A DNA stretch of 64,000 nucleotides. It comes from Bacteroidales bacterium (GTDB taxonomy: Bacteria > Bacteroidota > Bacteroidia > Bacteroidales > UBA932). The stretch is taken from contig SUYR01000013.1 in NCBI GenBank assembly GCA_015060335.1, positions 1-64,000 of the forward strand. The letters run 5' to 3'. Made by a program: the position numbers and the translations under genes. The notes beneath the pieces are model-generated. The model did no database searches. It saw nothing but the letters and a program-made list of their open reading frames with translations, and was not told where the DNA came from. Positions 1-9,101 of the stretch are shown here, piece by piece. The first letter of the stretch is position 1. Each line of letters begins with the position of its first letter.

Positions 1-120
1 ACTACGAAAAGTATCATCGAATGTAAGGAACCGCCGTATGCGGACCCGCATGTACGGTGGTGTGAGAGGTCGGTAAACGAAAGTAGGAGATAAACTCCAT
101 TACTTTCGTTTACCTCCTAC
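1..120 (+). mobile_element. Group II intron, 3' end (domains V and VI)
   Basis: The segment ends in a structure typical of a bacterial group II intron. Domain V is the hairpin around 30-62, where CCGCCGTATGCG pairs with CGCATGTACGGTGG. A following GTGAGAGGTCGG linker leads to domain VI, where the 14-base arm at 72-85 pairs with 101-114 and GGAG pairs with CTCC inside it. Unpaired A residues near 99 are candidate branch points. The intron body and any reverse transcriptase gene would lie upstream, outside the window. The exact 3' splice site is uncertain, between about 115 and 125, which places the insertion within a few bases of the stop codon of the neighbouring BACON lipoprotein gene on the other strand. 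Confidence 0.8.
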
Positions 121-125
121 TCGAT

Positions 126-2201
126 TTAGAATTTCTCAACCTCGAACCAGACATGTGCCCAGTCTTCTTTGTAGTATGCGTGTATGTCGTCAGCTATTGA
201 TGCATCGTTTGCAAGAATGAGCATGGCTATGTTGTTTCTTTCTGTATCTCCTTCTGCCATGTTGATTCTGGCTCTTACATAGAAATTGCATTCTGTATAA
301 GCCTTGTCAGCTGTTACCTCTACATCCATAGGTGCAAGGTCATCCTTGTTTTTCAATACGTCTGTTTCCCCGTGCTGAGTCCATGTCTGACCATCAAAAG
401 AGTATTCGATTACCCATTTGTCGGGACCGGTGCTGACATTTGTAGTTGCTACAGCAGCATTCTTGAATCTTACAATATCGCCCTGTGCGAGGCTGATTGT
501 GCCTGTCTTGAATACAAAGTAGTCGTTATTGGTCCATGTTGCCTTTGCTCTGAATCTGTCCTTCTTTTGAGCTCCTGTTGCAAGACTGTATGTGACGTCG
601 TTTGCTGCTACGAGTGAGAATGAACCTCCTGCAATTATATCACTGTCAATGATATGGTCTCCCTCAATCCAATCTGTAGCGATAGCTGCAAGTGCTTCAC
701 TTGGGTTAGTATAATCAACCTTTGACAGAGTAAAAGTATTGTATATTCCGGTAAATGACCATTTAGCTATCTGAGTGACAACGCCTACAGGAGCAACATA
801 TCCTGCCTGCTTGATTGTTAATGTTTCGACAGTCTTACCCTCTGATGTGATTGTCAGGGTGGCCTCACGTTCTGCACTGTCACTATTAGCTGCAATGTCG
901 TAATGAATCTTGTACTGAAGTCCGGAACCGCATACCTCTGCATATAGTCCGTCTTCTGAGATGGTGTTGCCGTATGCGTCAGTATTGCAGATGACATTTG
1001 TAATCTGGAGCCATCCTGCTGAAGATTCTACCTTGAATGCACGATTGATTCTGGCAGTCACTACGCCCTTCTCTCCTGAAGCGTCATAAACATCTTTACC
1101 CACTGTACCGATCTCATAATCAAATGCGTCAGGATCCTTGAGCACGTCAGCTGCAGCCTCTGCTCCTTCATCCTCTGCTCTTGTTACTGAAATGTTGTCA
1201 ATGAATGATCGGGCATCAAGATTTTCAAGTTCGCCAAATCTGATAGATGTTTCAGAAGTTGCATTTTCAACTATTATTGATTTACGCACCCATCTCCACT
1301 GATATTCTCCCTCAAAGGCAAGTGGAACGGTTACGCTTTTTCCGTCTTCGCTGATTGTTGCACCTTCAGTACCGCAGTCAACAACAATACCTTCTCCGAT
1401 TACGCTTATCTTCTGATATGCATTAGCTGAATGGTCGAGATTAGTAGCCACATAAAGTGCTGCATCCCAATTCACTTCAAGAGTCGCTAGACAACCATCG
1501 TCAATATCTGCCAACGAAGGCGTGGTAACGAATCCTACCCATGCGGTCTTTCCGAGCTTTATATATCCTTCATAACGGCAGTATGTTGCCTTCTGATCCA
1601 GATCGTAATTTAATCCTTTGTCCTGGAATATTGCGCATGCGTCTTCCGAACCATCTGCTCCGAGGGCAAATTCGTTCCAGTTGCTGCCGTCAGACTTCAC
1701 TGAGCTCCATCCATACTTACTGTTCGCATTCTTGCTTGGCCATACATCCTTGATCCAGTTGAAGTCTTCTGCAAAGAACTCGTGGCCTTTATCATGTGTG
1801 TCATAATCAGGACCCTCTACTCCGAGTTGCGTCACATTGATTTCATGACTGTATTCCTGCTCAGCGATGCTGAATATTATCTTTGCGGTTCTGCTTTCTT
1901 CGCTGTCATTTTCCTCTGCAGTGATTGTGATTGTCTGCTCTTCGCCGGCAATGCCAGATGCAGTATTCAGACTCAACCAGCCAGTTGAGGTACCGGTAAC
2001 GGATACAGTCCAATCGTAGTTTCCTGTCACCTTGAATGTGATAGGAAAAGGCTCAGCCTGAAGTGTTATGCTTGAAGTCGCGCCGGTAATTGTTATTTCC
2101 GGAGCAGGAGCTTCGGGTTGTACGTCATCTGGTTTGCAGGATACTGCAAATGCACATACTGCCAAGGTGCAGAGTGATAGAATCTGTCTGATAGTTTTCA
2201 T
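126..2201 (-). CDS. BACON-domain surface lipoprotein of the sialoglycan locus
   Basis: This 691-aa protein starts with a lipoprotein signal peptide whose lipobox ends in SC near residue 22. A BACON domain follows at about residues 35-125 (Trp-rich strand, then an ITAEEN strand and a closing VTQLG strand). A second BACON-like segment lies at about 365-470 and closes with TLTIKQAGY. BACON modules are common in Bacteroidota surface proteins that bind glycans or mucin. The gene is the last of the run GntR regulator, symporter, lyase, sialidase, and starts 25 bp after the sialidase stop. A surface glycan-binding role for sialylated substrates is inferred from position; no catalytic motif is visible. 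The group II intron abuts its 3' end. Confidence 0.75.
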   Translation of the reverse strand: MKTIRQILSLCTLAVCAFAVSCKPDDVQPEAPAPEITITGATSSITLQAEPFPITFKVTGNYDWTVSVTGTSTGWLSLNTASGIAGEEQTITITAEENDSEESRTAKIIFSIAEQEYSHEINVTQLGVEGPDYDTHDKGHEFFAEDFNWIKDVWPSKNANSKYGWSSVKSDGSNWNEFALGADGSEDACAIFQDKGLNYDLDQKATYCRYEGYIKLGKTAWVGFVTTPSLADIDDGCLATLEVNWDAALYVATNLDHSANAYQKISVIGEGIVVDCGTEGATISEDGKSVTVPLAFEGEYQWRWVRKSIIVENATSETSIRFGELENLDARSFIDNISVTRAEDEGAEAAADVLKDPDAFDYEIGTVGKDVYDASGEKGVVTARINRAFKVESSAGWLQITNVICNTDAYGNTISEDGLYAEVCGSGLQYKIHYDIAANSDSAEREATLTITSEGKTVETLTIKQAGYVAPVGVVTQIAKWSFTGIYNTFTLSKVDYTNPSEALAAIATDWIEGDHIIDSDIIAGGSFSLVAANDVTYSLATGAQKKDRFRAKATWTNNDYFVFKTGTISLAQGDIVRFKNAAVATTNVSTGPDKWVIEYSFDGQTWTQHGETDVLKNKDDLAPMDVEVTADKAYTECNFYVRARINMAEGDTERNNIAMLILANDASIADDIHAYYKEDWAHVWFEVEKF

Positions 2202-2226
2202 ATTTTTATAGATTTAATGGTTAATT

Positions 2227-3324
2227 TTATTTCAGTTCTTCTTCGGTTATCAGCCGGAAGCGTATGCCGGCGTATCTGTGTTCTTGGGTGCCGTATTCAT
2301 ACAGAAGACCTATTGAGCCATTCTTTGTCTGAGTCATGTCAGAATATGCGGATTTACCCTTATTTACACATAGAACGGGATCCCATGACAGTCCGCCATC
2401 AGTACTTCTGCTTATGGTCATGTTTTTTCTTCCCTTTCTTGTGTGAGGATTGGAAAAAAGCAATGTTCCTTCATCCTTCAGGCTTAGCATGCTGCCCTGA
2501 CATACCGGTTCGATAAGATCTTGTGCCCAAATCGTTTCCGACCATGTCTCTCCGGCGTTCGTGCTGTATGCCAGACGTCTTACAGTTGTTGTATCAACGC
2601 CTTTCCATTTCCTCATATTCAGGAGAAGCCTGCCGTCTTCAAGTTCGGCGACGGTACTTTCGTTACCTCCTGCATAAGCGCTTCCACCAAGTTGCCAGTT
2701 CTCTCCACAGTCGTCAGTCCAGATGACATGTGAGAAACTCATTCCGGTAGTGTCGTTATGGTTGCATGATACTACAATTCTTCCTTTCGCCGGCTCATGT
2801 ATCTTCTGGATGGCATGACATGGGCCCGTTGCATACCAGGACCACGTGCTGTCCTTCAGAACCGATGTCAGGTCGGCTGGAGTACTCCAAGTCTTGCCAA
2901 TATCATCAGAATAGGTATAGAATACTCTTCTTGTGTCAGTTGACTTGTAGGTGTTAATCATTGATTCCTTGTCACTTCCAAGATTCCATGTCATCATAAG
3001 AAGCAGCCTTCCGGAACTCTTATCGAATACAGGTGCAGGATTTCCGCACGTGTTTCCGCAGTCATCCCATACCATTTCTACCTTACCCCAGCTTCTTCCA
3101 CCGTCTGTGGAACGCTTCAGTATCAGGTCTATATCTCCAGCGTCTGCATCGTTGTCCTTCCTGCCTTCTGCAAAGGCCAGCAGTGTCCCGTCAGGAGCAG
3201 ATACAATGGCAGGTATCCTGTATGTAGAGTATCCTTCTGTGCCTGAGACGAATACTTCTGTTTCAAAAGGAGATTCTGTGCATGCTGCGAGAAATAATAA
3301 TATCAATAGTACAGTCTGCTTCAT
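2227..3324 (-). CDS. Exo-alpha-sialidase, lipoprotein (GH33-like)
   Basis: This 365-aa enzyme would release terminal sialic acid from glycans at the cell surface or in the periplasm. The N-terminus is a lipoprotein signal with Cys15. The F/YRIP motif that carries the first arginine of the sialidase triad is YRIP at 35-38. Five Asp-box repeats of the S-x-D-x-G-x-x-W type are visible, such as STDGGRSWG near 72-80 and SDDIGKTWS. A candidate nucleophile tyrosine lies in LYEYG near the C-terminus. The start codon overlaps the stop of the lyase gene by 4 bp (ATGA), which suggests translational coupling. It is a paralogue of the longer sialidase at 11231-12556 in the same locus. Confidence 0.92.
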   Translation of the reverse strand: MKQTVLLILLFLAACTESPFETEVFVSGTEGYSTYRIPAIVSAPDGTLLAFAEGRKDNDADAGDIDLILKRSTDGGRSWGKVEMVWDDCGNTCGNPAPVFDKSSGRLLLMMTWNLGSDKESMINTYKSTDTRRVFYTYSDDIGKTWSTPADLTSVLKDSTWSWYATGPCHAIQKIHEPAKGRIVVSCNHNDTTGMSFSHVIWTDDCGENWQLGGSAYAGGNESTVAELEDGRLLLNMRKWKGVDTTTVRRLAYSTNAGETWSETIWAQDLIEPVCQGSMLSLKDEGTLLFSNPHTRKGRKNMTISRSTDGGLSWDPVLCVNKGKSAYSDMTQTKNGSIGLLYEYGTQEHRYAGIRFRLITEEELK

Positions 3325-4238
3325 TTAATACATTTTTCAAAAAAGTCGATATTGTCAAGGTCTGATTTGAGTTCCGCATATTCGGAATCAGTGAACTTTG
3401 TGATCGGAAGTCTGCATTCACCACAATCGATTCCGATAAGTTTCATTATTGCCTTTCCTCCTCTTATGCCACCTCCGTACTTGATGATGACTTTAACTAT
3501 CTCTACAGAGTACTTCTGAAGTTCACGTGCCATCTCCAGATTGCCCTCTTCAAAGCATTTCATCAGTCGGCTATATATTACACCAGCATAGTTGTAGGTG
3601 CTTCCGACAGCAGCCTTTGTACCAAGAGCAAGTCCGCAGATCAGTATTTCATCATATCCGTGCAGTACTTCGAATCTGCCGCCTTCAAGGCTGATGCATT
3701 GGTTCATCTCCATAAGATTATTATGAGTGAACTTTACGCCTGCCAGAGTCGGAATTCTCTTGCCTCCTTCAACGAGAAAATCTTCTACCGGCAGATATAC
3801 GCCAGTCATTGAAGGCATGTTGTAATAGTAGAACGGAAGTTCAGGTGCGGCTGCGGCTACAGGTTCAAACCAGCCGACAAGGTCATTTACATTTGACGGC
3901 TTGAAGAAATTCGGTGCCATTGATGCTATTGCATCTGCGCCTTCCTCCTGTGCGTTTTTAGCTAGTGCCATCGCATCAGCCTGGCAGTTAGTTCCCACAT
4001 GAACGATTACTTTCAGACGGCCAGCAGATGCACGTACCCATTCTCTTGTGACGTTGCATCTTTCCTCGACTGTCATGGAAACACCTTCTCCCGTAGTTCC
4101 GCAAATGAATACCCCGGCTATACCTGTCTTTACGAGCCAGTCGGCGTATCCTTGAATTGCAGAAAGGTTGATGTTACCGCATGGATACATGGGAGTGAAT
4201 GGGGCTGCGATAAGCCCGGTTAGTTTGTTTCTTTCCAT
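3321..4238 (-). CDS. nanA: N-acetylneuraminate lyase
   Basis: This 305-aa class I aldolase splits N-acetylneuraminate into N-acetylmannosamine and pyruvate in the cytoplasm. It has the DHDPS/NAL signature GTTGEG at 47-52, the catalytic tyrosine in YYYN at 137-140, and the Schiff-base lysine Lys169 in GVKFT. The reading frame is open for 63 further codons upstream, but the start at 4238 is chosen because AAGGAGG sits just before it, the upstream extension would lie inside the symporter gene, and the family N-terminus begins here. The ATG shares one base with the symporter stop (TAATG). ManNAc epimerase and kinase genes for the next steps are not in the window. Confidence 0.95.
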   Translation of the reverse strand: MERNKLTGLIAAPFTPMYPCGNINLSAIQGYADWLVKTGIAGVFICGTTGEGVSMTVEERCNVTREWVRASAGRLKVIVHVGTNCQADAMALAKNAQEEGADAIASMAPNFFKPSNVNDLVGWFEPVAAAAPELPFYYYNMPSMTGVYLPVEDFLVEGGKRIPTLAGVKFTHNNLMEMNQCISLEGGRFEVLHGYDEILICGLALGTKAAVGSTYNYAGVIYSRLMKCFEEGNLEMARELQKYSVEIVKVIIKYGGGIRGGKAIMKLIGIDCGECRLPITKFTDSEYAELKSDLDNIDFFEKCIK

Positions 4239-6766
4239 TATTCCTCCTTTTTTAATGTTCCTATTGTCAAATGATTGATGTCCTTTCTCGGACCTCCTGT
4301 GATGATACTTACAATATAACCTATAACGAAGCATGTGATGAATCCTACACTCGAATAGAGCAGAAGGTTGACAGCCTGTGTCCTTATTACTATGAATTGA
4401 GCTATCATCGAAGCTATGATTCCGCATATGGCACCCGTACTATTGGCCTTCTTGCTGAGAAATCCGAGCAAGAACAGACCACCGAGCCCGCCGAGTAGAA
4501 TACCGAGAATCTTTGAGAACTCGTCCCATAGTGACTTTATGTCCCATGTAGCCATAAGAATTGCGAATATGATTCCTATGGCTCCCATTACGATTGTCGC
4601 CCTCTTCGCTGCCTTGAGTACATTGAAATCCTTTACAATCTTCGGCTGGATGTCTGTTACAAAGGCTGTGGCGGCAGAGTTCATGCTGGCGCTGAGAGTT
4701 GACATTGCCGCAGCGAATATTCCGGCTATGATAAGTCCGACGACTCCGACCGGCATGTGTGTACATACATACCAAGGTAGTATGGCGTCAGCATCGTTGA
4801 CAGAAGCGCTGAGTTCGCACGGCATGGTCTTGAACCAGGCATAGATTGCGGTGCCGACCGTGAAGAATATAAGTGTTGCCGGTATCGTCAGTAACGCGTT
4901 GGTATATACGCCTTTTCGTGCTTTCTTTTCAGAGTCGGTCGTCAGGTACCTCTGGACGATTGTCTGATCTGTGCCGTAGGTCGTTATGTTAGTGAATATC
5001 GTTGCTATTATAACTGTCCAGAAAGTTGGCTGTCTAAGATCAAAATCCATCGATCCCAGGTTCATCTTACCGTCTGCCATGGCTATACTGACGATCTCTC
5101 CAGCACCTCCGGGAAGAGAGAATGCTATAGTGAACAGTATAGTGAGTGCGGCTCCCAGAAGTACTACGACCTGTAGAGCATCAGTCCAGGCAACAGCTTC
5201 AACTCCACCCATATATGTATAGACCAGACTTAGTGTACCCATCAGAGCGATACATAGGAATATATCGAATCCGGTGACAATGTTCAGTGCAATTGACGGT
5301 AACAGAAGAACTACACCCATTCTTCCTACCTGGAATATGATGAATGCGAGAGAACATATCACCCTGACGAAAGGATTGAACCTTTGCTCAAGGTATTCGT
5401 AAGCAGTGGTGACATTCAGTCTTCTGAAGAAAGGTATGAACAGAAGTACGATAATGGGAACAACCAGGATAATGCCAGCATTGAAGAACATATAGCTCCA
5501 GTCTGTTGCGTATGCCTTAGCCGGAATAGACATGAATGTAATTGCACTCAAGCTTGTTCCGAATATGCTGAGTCCTACTACAAACCATGGGATTCTACCT
5601 CCTCCCTTCATGTAATCGTCTGCACTTTTCTGCCTTTTGGAGAAATGAATACCGATCCAGCTCAATGATGCAAAATACAGAATAATGACGATGATATCCC
5701 ATATTCCCATCCTCTTGATATTGTTTTTGATGCTTCCCTTAAGGATGATAGGTGTTCTCACTCCTGGTGAGATTTCACCGGATGCAATGATAAAATCTGT
5801 TCCTTTTTTTACAGCAGGAGCAGTGACAGGAATTGTCGCACCTTCAACCTGTTTTTCGATGATAGTGCCTGTGAGTGTATGGAACAGTCTTACTACATTG
5901 TCTTCTCCGCCGTTTTCACATCTGCCTCCGAGCAGCAGAATATGGTTGGTGCCGTACGGTACTGCGCATCCTGCCATAACTGGGAATTCTCCTTCTACCG
6001 AATGCCATGAATCAAGTCTTGGATTATATTTCCAGCAGTCTGCCAGTACGTCCCATGGGCCGTTTCCTTCAAAGTTTCTTCCACTGAAGACATATAGACA
6101 GTTGTCAATTCCGTCACTCTGTGTGGCAGCAACAGCGAATGCGCGAGGCGTGCCTTCAAAAGCTTTCGGCTCTGACCATTGACCGCTTGACAGATCAAGG
6201 CATAGAAATGTCTGAGTTGCCTTCTGCTGCTGCATTGATGTGAGACCTCCGACAAGGAGGACCTTGTTTCCGATTCTGCCTCCTGCCATATGTGACAGCG
6301 GATAAGGCATTGGCGGCAGCTGTTCTATCTGTGGCGTTCCGTTTTCTGACAGTTTTATCAGAAATACGCAATCAGAGCAGTTTTCCGAATTGTTTCCACC
6401 GATGCACAGCAGACCGTTTTCTGTTTCTACAGAAAATCCATATGCAAGTGGGAAAGGTAGAGCATCTTCATATACAGTCCACTCATTTCCGTCGTGAACA
6501 TATATGTCTTTGTGCCATACTTTCTTTCCGCCTTCTGCAGGTGTTCCGTCAGGGAAGTTGGCACCTCCTGCAATTATCAGGTTTTCACCTGCATAACCGC
6601 AGAATACGCCTGCAAGTCCGATATTGTCGATGTCGTCTGCAGGAGGAAGACAGAGTGATGAGTCCCAGCAGATTTCATCTGTTTCAGTAATTCTTGTTGT
6701 GGTTTTATCTGTCGCTGATATCTTTGTTGTCAGAAGCGCCAGACATAGTAGCATTCTTACTTTCAT
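4238..6766 (-). CDS. Kelch-domain / sodium:solute symporter fusion, probable sialic acid transporter
   Basis: This 842-aa protein joins two functions. Residues 1 to about 345, after an apparent signal peptide, form a kelch-type beta-propeller with repeated GG and W motifs, like the NanM-type sialic acid mutarotases. Residues about 350-842 are a sodium:solute symporter (SSS family) with some 13 hydrophobic segments, including the conserved stretch around TYMGGVEAVAWTD. Position between the GntR regulator and the sialic acid lyase suggests sialic acid as the substrate. The propeller would be periplasmic and could convert the alpha anomer released by sialidase before uptake. The start overlaps the regulator gene by 62 bp; no later Met would retain the signal peptide, so the overlap appears real. 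Confidence 0.88.
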   Translation of the reverse strand: MKVRMLLCLALLTTKISATDKTTTRITETDEICWDSSLCLPPADDIDNIGLAGVFCGYAGENLIIAGGANFPDGTPAEGGKKVWHKDIYVHDGNEWTVYEDALPFPLAYGFSVETENGLLCIGGNNSENCSDCVFLIKLSENGTPQIEQLPPMPYPLSHMAGGRIGNKVLLVGGLTSMQQQKATQTFLCLDLSSGQWSEPKAFEGTPRAFAVAATQSDGIDNCLYVFSGRNFEGNGPWDVLADCWKYNPRLDSWHSVEGEFPVMAGCAVPYGTNHILLLGGRCENGGEDNVVRLFHTLTGTIIEKQVEGATIPVTAPAVKKGTDFIIASGEISPGVRTPIILKGSIKNNIKRMGIWDIIVIILYFASLSWIGIHFSKRQKSADDYMKGGGRIPWFVVGLSIFGTSLSAITFMSIPAKAYATDWSYMFFNAGIILVVPIIVLLFIPFFRRLNVTTAYEYLEQRFNPFVRVICSLAFIIFQVGRMGVVLLLPSIALNIVTGFDIFLCIALMGTLSLVYTYMGGVEAVAWTDALQVVVLLGAALTILFTIAFSLPGGAGEIVSIAMADGKMNLGSMDFDLRQPTFWTVIIATIFTNITTYGTDQTIVQRYLTTDSEKKARKGVYTNALLTIPATLIFFTVGTAIYAWFKTMPCELSASVNDADAILPWYVCTHMPVGVVGLIIAGIFAAAMSTLSASMNSAATAFVTDIQPKIVKDFNVLKAAKRATIVMGAIGIIFAILMATWDIKSLWDEFSKILGILLGGLGGLFLLGFLSKKANSTGAICGIIASMIAQFIVIRTQAVNLLLYSSVGFITCFVIGYIVSIITGGPRKDINHLTIGTLKKEE

Positions 6767-7496
6767 TTAGGTTCTGCATTTCAACCTTCCGCTTCATCAT
6801 GAAGTCGGTGTACAGCTTGAAATGTAGCCTGATTGCCTTGTCATAACCTTCTTTATCTCCGTTTTTCAGAAAACCGAGCAAATCTTCATGTGTGATGACT
6901 TCTCCTTTTTCTTTCAGGTCACGGGCAATCGGACCGAAGTAATCGTGATGTCTGTCTTTAACAAATTCCATAACCGGATGAATGATCTCTTGAAACTGAC
7001 ATATAGTCTTGTTTCCTGTGATTTCATAGAGTCTTGTGTGGAAGTTAAATTCAGAAATAGGTGCATATTTATTTTCACTTATCACTGCTCCCATCTTTAC
7101 AATATCTTCGAGATCCGTAATGTCTTCTTGTGTAATATTCCTGAAGATACTGCTGCTTATTCCTATTTCAAGTGCCATACGTAATTCAAGAAGATCCAAT
7201 AGAGTGGTCTCTGTCATCAGAAGGGGATTGATAGCCTTCTTGAATGCCTTTGCAATTGAAGGCTCGGCAAGTGTCATGCCTCTTCTTGTTCTGCTTTCAA
7301 TCATCCCGGTCATCTTGAATCGGCTCAATGCTTCACGCAACACGGATCTCGCTACTCCCAGAGCATCCGCAAGTTCCATTTCATGAGGCAAGGAGTCACC
7401 TGGCCTGAATCCTCTTTCCTTAAAATAGGAAATCAGACGCTGCTCCACCTGATCTACAAGAGTGATCTTCTGATCTTGAATCCGTAATTCATCCAT
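6705..7496 (-). CDS. GntR/FadR-family transcriptional regulator with FCD ligand domain
   Basis: This 263-aa DNA-binding protein has a winged helix-turn-helix at about residues 12-78 (RPGDSLPHEMELADALGVAR and then SVLREALSRF) and an all-helical FCD sensor domain at about 100-235. Histidines in FNFHTRLYEI, THEDLL and LHFKLY fit the metal-binding set of FCD proteins. FadR-subfamily repressors often respond to sugar acids, and NanR of E. coli belongs to the same subfamily. It heads the run symporter, lyase, sialidase, BACON gene and has its own promoter. TTGTC-type operator sites at its own promoter and at the susC promoter suggest that it controls both transcripts. The C-terminal 20 residues are encoded in the overlap with the symporter. 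Confidence 0.9.
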   Translation of the reverse strand: MDELRIQDQKITLVDQVEQRLISYFKERGFRPGDSLPHEMELADALGVARSVLREALSRFKMTGMIESRTRRGMTLAEPSIAKAFKKAINPLLMTETTLLDLLELRMALEIGISSSIFRNITQEDITDLEDIVKMGAVISENKYAPISEFNFHTRLYEITGNKTICQFQEIIHPVMEFVKDRHHDYFGPIARDLKEKGEVITHEDLLGFLKNGDKEGYDKAIRLHFKLYTDFMMKRKVEMQNLNESKNATMSGASDNKDISDR

Positions 7497-7498
7497 AA

Positions 7499-7518
7499 TT
7501 GTCAGATTAATATGACAA
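7499..7518. promoter_or_regulatory. Putative operator of the GntR regulator at its own promoter
   Basis: TTGTCA and TGACAA form inverted six-base arms separated by eight bases. The site overlaps the -7 box and the expected transcription start of the regulator gene. The same TTGTC/GACAA half-site occurs at the susC promoter, which supports autoregulation by the adjacent GntR protein. Confidence 0.6.
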
Positions 7519-7546
7519 AATTACTGAATTTTTAACAAACATCAAA
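7516..7546 (-). promoter_or_regulatory. Bacteroidota-type promoter of the GntR regulator gene
   Basis: Read on the minus strand, a -33 TTTG (7543-7546) is followed after 19 bases by the -7 box TAATTTTG (7516-7523), matching the consensus TTTG-N19/20-TAnnTTTG. Transcription would begin about 13 bases upstream of the ATG at 7496. Confidence 0.65.
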
Positions 7547-7554
7547 GATTCATT

Positions 7555-9099
7555 TCATTTAACTGTATCAACGTATTCGTTTCCGAATCGGTCGGTTACC
7601 GTTATAGTTATTCCCTTATCGAGATTTTCTCTTTTTACTGTGAACATGTGCGCATTGATACTTGTCAGGAACGCTGTCGGGCGATGTAGAAGTGTCTTTG
7701 TTTCTGTCCTGATCTGCTTGTAGAGGGGATCATACCCTGCCTTTCTCTGCACATCAAGCTTCTTCTCTCCCTCATAGACATCTATCTTCCATTCATCATC
7801 CCAATTGAATATATTTATCAGAAGTTTATCTGATCCCGGCTCTCCACCATACTCAACAGGAATAGTGTTCAGGTCGTAAACCCTCATCTGGCTGTTCTCT
7901 ATGGTGTCATAACTTGACTTCAGCTGCCAGCTTATATCATCACCTTCAACTGTAAATATCTGGTAGCCGCCAGGTGTACCGTCTTCGCATATCATCGGCA
8001 TGTCAAGGTCATTGATCTTCCACGAAACAGCGCCTGCCGATGCCACAGTGTGGTTCATGATGCTTTCTGAAATGTTGTAGGTTTCAGTCCTATGCCAGTG
8101 TCCGCATAGGAAATGGACCTCCTTGAAGTCATTTACCATATCCAGAAGAACGTCCGGAGTCTGGAATTTTGATACGCGTGCCTTGATTCTGGTCTTGCCG
8201 TTTTCGTCAATTCCATCCGTGTTATACAGCGGAACATGATAGCACATTATTAGAGGCTTATCCTGGTCTGCATACGAGAGATCCTTGGCGAGCCAGTCAA
8301 GCTGTTCCTGATCAAAGGCGTATCCGAATCCAGTACCTGCGACCTTTGCATCTCTCTTCTTGGTTTCGGGGCCAAGGGTAAGAATGTTGTCAAGCATCAC
8401 AAAATGTACATTCCCGATATTCATGGAATAGTAGTCCGGTCCGATTGTCTCCTTATAGTCCTTCTCTCCGATATAACTTATCCATTCCTCTACAGTTCCT
8501 TTGCCCTTAGGTTGGTTGTCGTGGTTGCCCATAACGTGAAATATAGGACCTCTGTAACCGTCAAGTTCCTTAAGATATTCAGGAAGTCCGTAGTTGTTCT
8601 TTGCCCACTTTCCGTCTGTTGACATGTCGCCAAGGCAGAGTGTGTACAACGGTCCCTCAATCTCTGATGCTGTCTTGCACAGGTCAGGGAAATACAGTTC
8701 ATGGAACTGCTCTACATCCCTGTCCACGGAGTCTCCGTTGAGGTGGATGTCTGTATTGACTATCAGGCTAAATTTGTCCTGATTTACTCTGATAAGTTCA
8801 AAGTCTGCCGTATCTACATCATTGGCTCCAATCCTGACAAAATGATCGGGCAACAGCCCTGTAGTGCCTACTTCATATCCCGACGGAATGCTGATGAATA
8901 CATAACCGTTTGCTTTTTGGGAGTTCATTCTGTAACGTCCCCTCCAGTCAGTGGTGACTACTTCCACTCCGTCAGATACAACAACTCCGCGGATACCTTT
9001 GCCTTCGCAGCTCACTCTTCCAACCACAGTTGCAGGGTTGGAAGAGCAAGAGCAAAGTAGTATTGCGGCAATAATTGAAAATGTTGTCACGCGTTTCAT
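7555..9099 (-). CDS. Calcineurin-like metallophosphoesterase lipoprotein
   Basis: This 514-aa protein has a lipoprotein signal (CSCSS), an N-terminal beta-sandwich resembling the Metallophos_N domain (about residues 20-105), a central metallophosphoesterase domain, and a C-terminal beta domain. The metal-binding motifs are complete: DIH, GDMSTD, GNHD, a YHVPL histidine and GHWH. It would hydrolyse a phosphoester outside the cytoplasm; the substrate is unknown. I place the start at 9099, two bases after the stop of the upstream gene and directly before the signal peptide. An in-frame ATG at 9117 would overlap that gene. It is the last gene of the susC transcript before the GntR promoter. Its link to sialoglycan breakdown is inferred from position only. 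Confidence 0.85.
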   Translation of the reverse strand: MKRVTTFSIIAAILLCSCSSNPATVVGRVSCEGKGIRGVVVSDGVEVVTTDWRGRYRMNSQKANGYVFISIPSGYEVGTTGLLPDHFVRIGANDVDTADFELIRVNQDKFSLIVNTDIHLNGDSVDRDVEQFHELYFPDLCKTASEIEGPLYTLCLGDMSTDGKWAKNNYGLPEYLKELDGYRGPIFHVMGNHDNQPKGKGTVEEWISYIGEKDYKETIGPDYYSMNIGNVHFVMLDNILTLGPETKKRDAKVAGTGFGYAFDQEQLDWLAKDLSYADQDKPLIMCYHVPLYNTDGIDENGKTRIKARVSKFQTPDVLLDMVNDFKEVHFLCGHWHRTETYNISESIMNHTVASAGAVSWKINDLDMPMICEDGTPGGYQIFTVEGDDISWQLKSSYDTIENSQMRVYDLNTIPVEYGGEPGSDKLLINIFNWDDEWKIDVYEGEKKLDVQRKAGYDPLYKQIRTETKTLLHRPTAFLTSINAHMFTVKRENLDKGITITVTDRFGNEYVDTVK

Positions 9100-9101
9100 A
9101 A

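Noticed and set aside
4239..4427. A 63-codon N-terminal extension of nanA
   Set aside because: It overlaps the symporter gene, is unlike any lyase, and a strong ribosome-binding site marks the later start.
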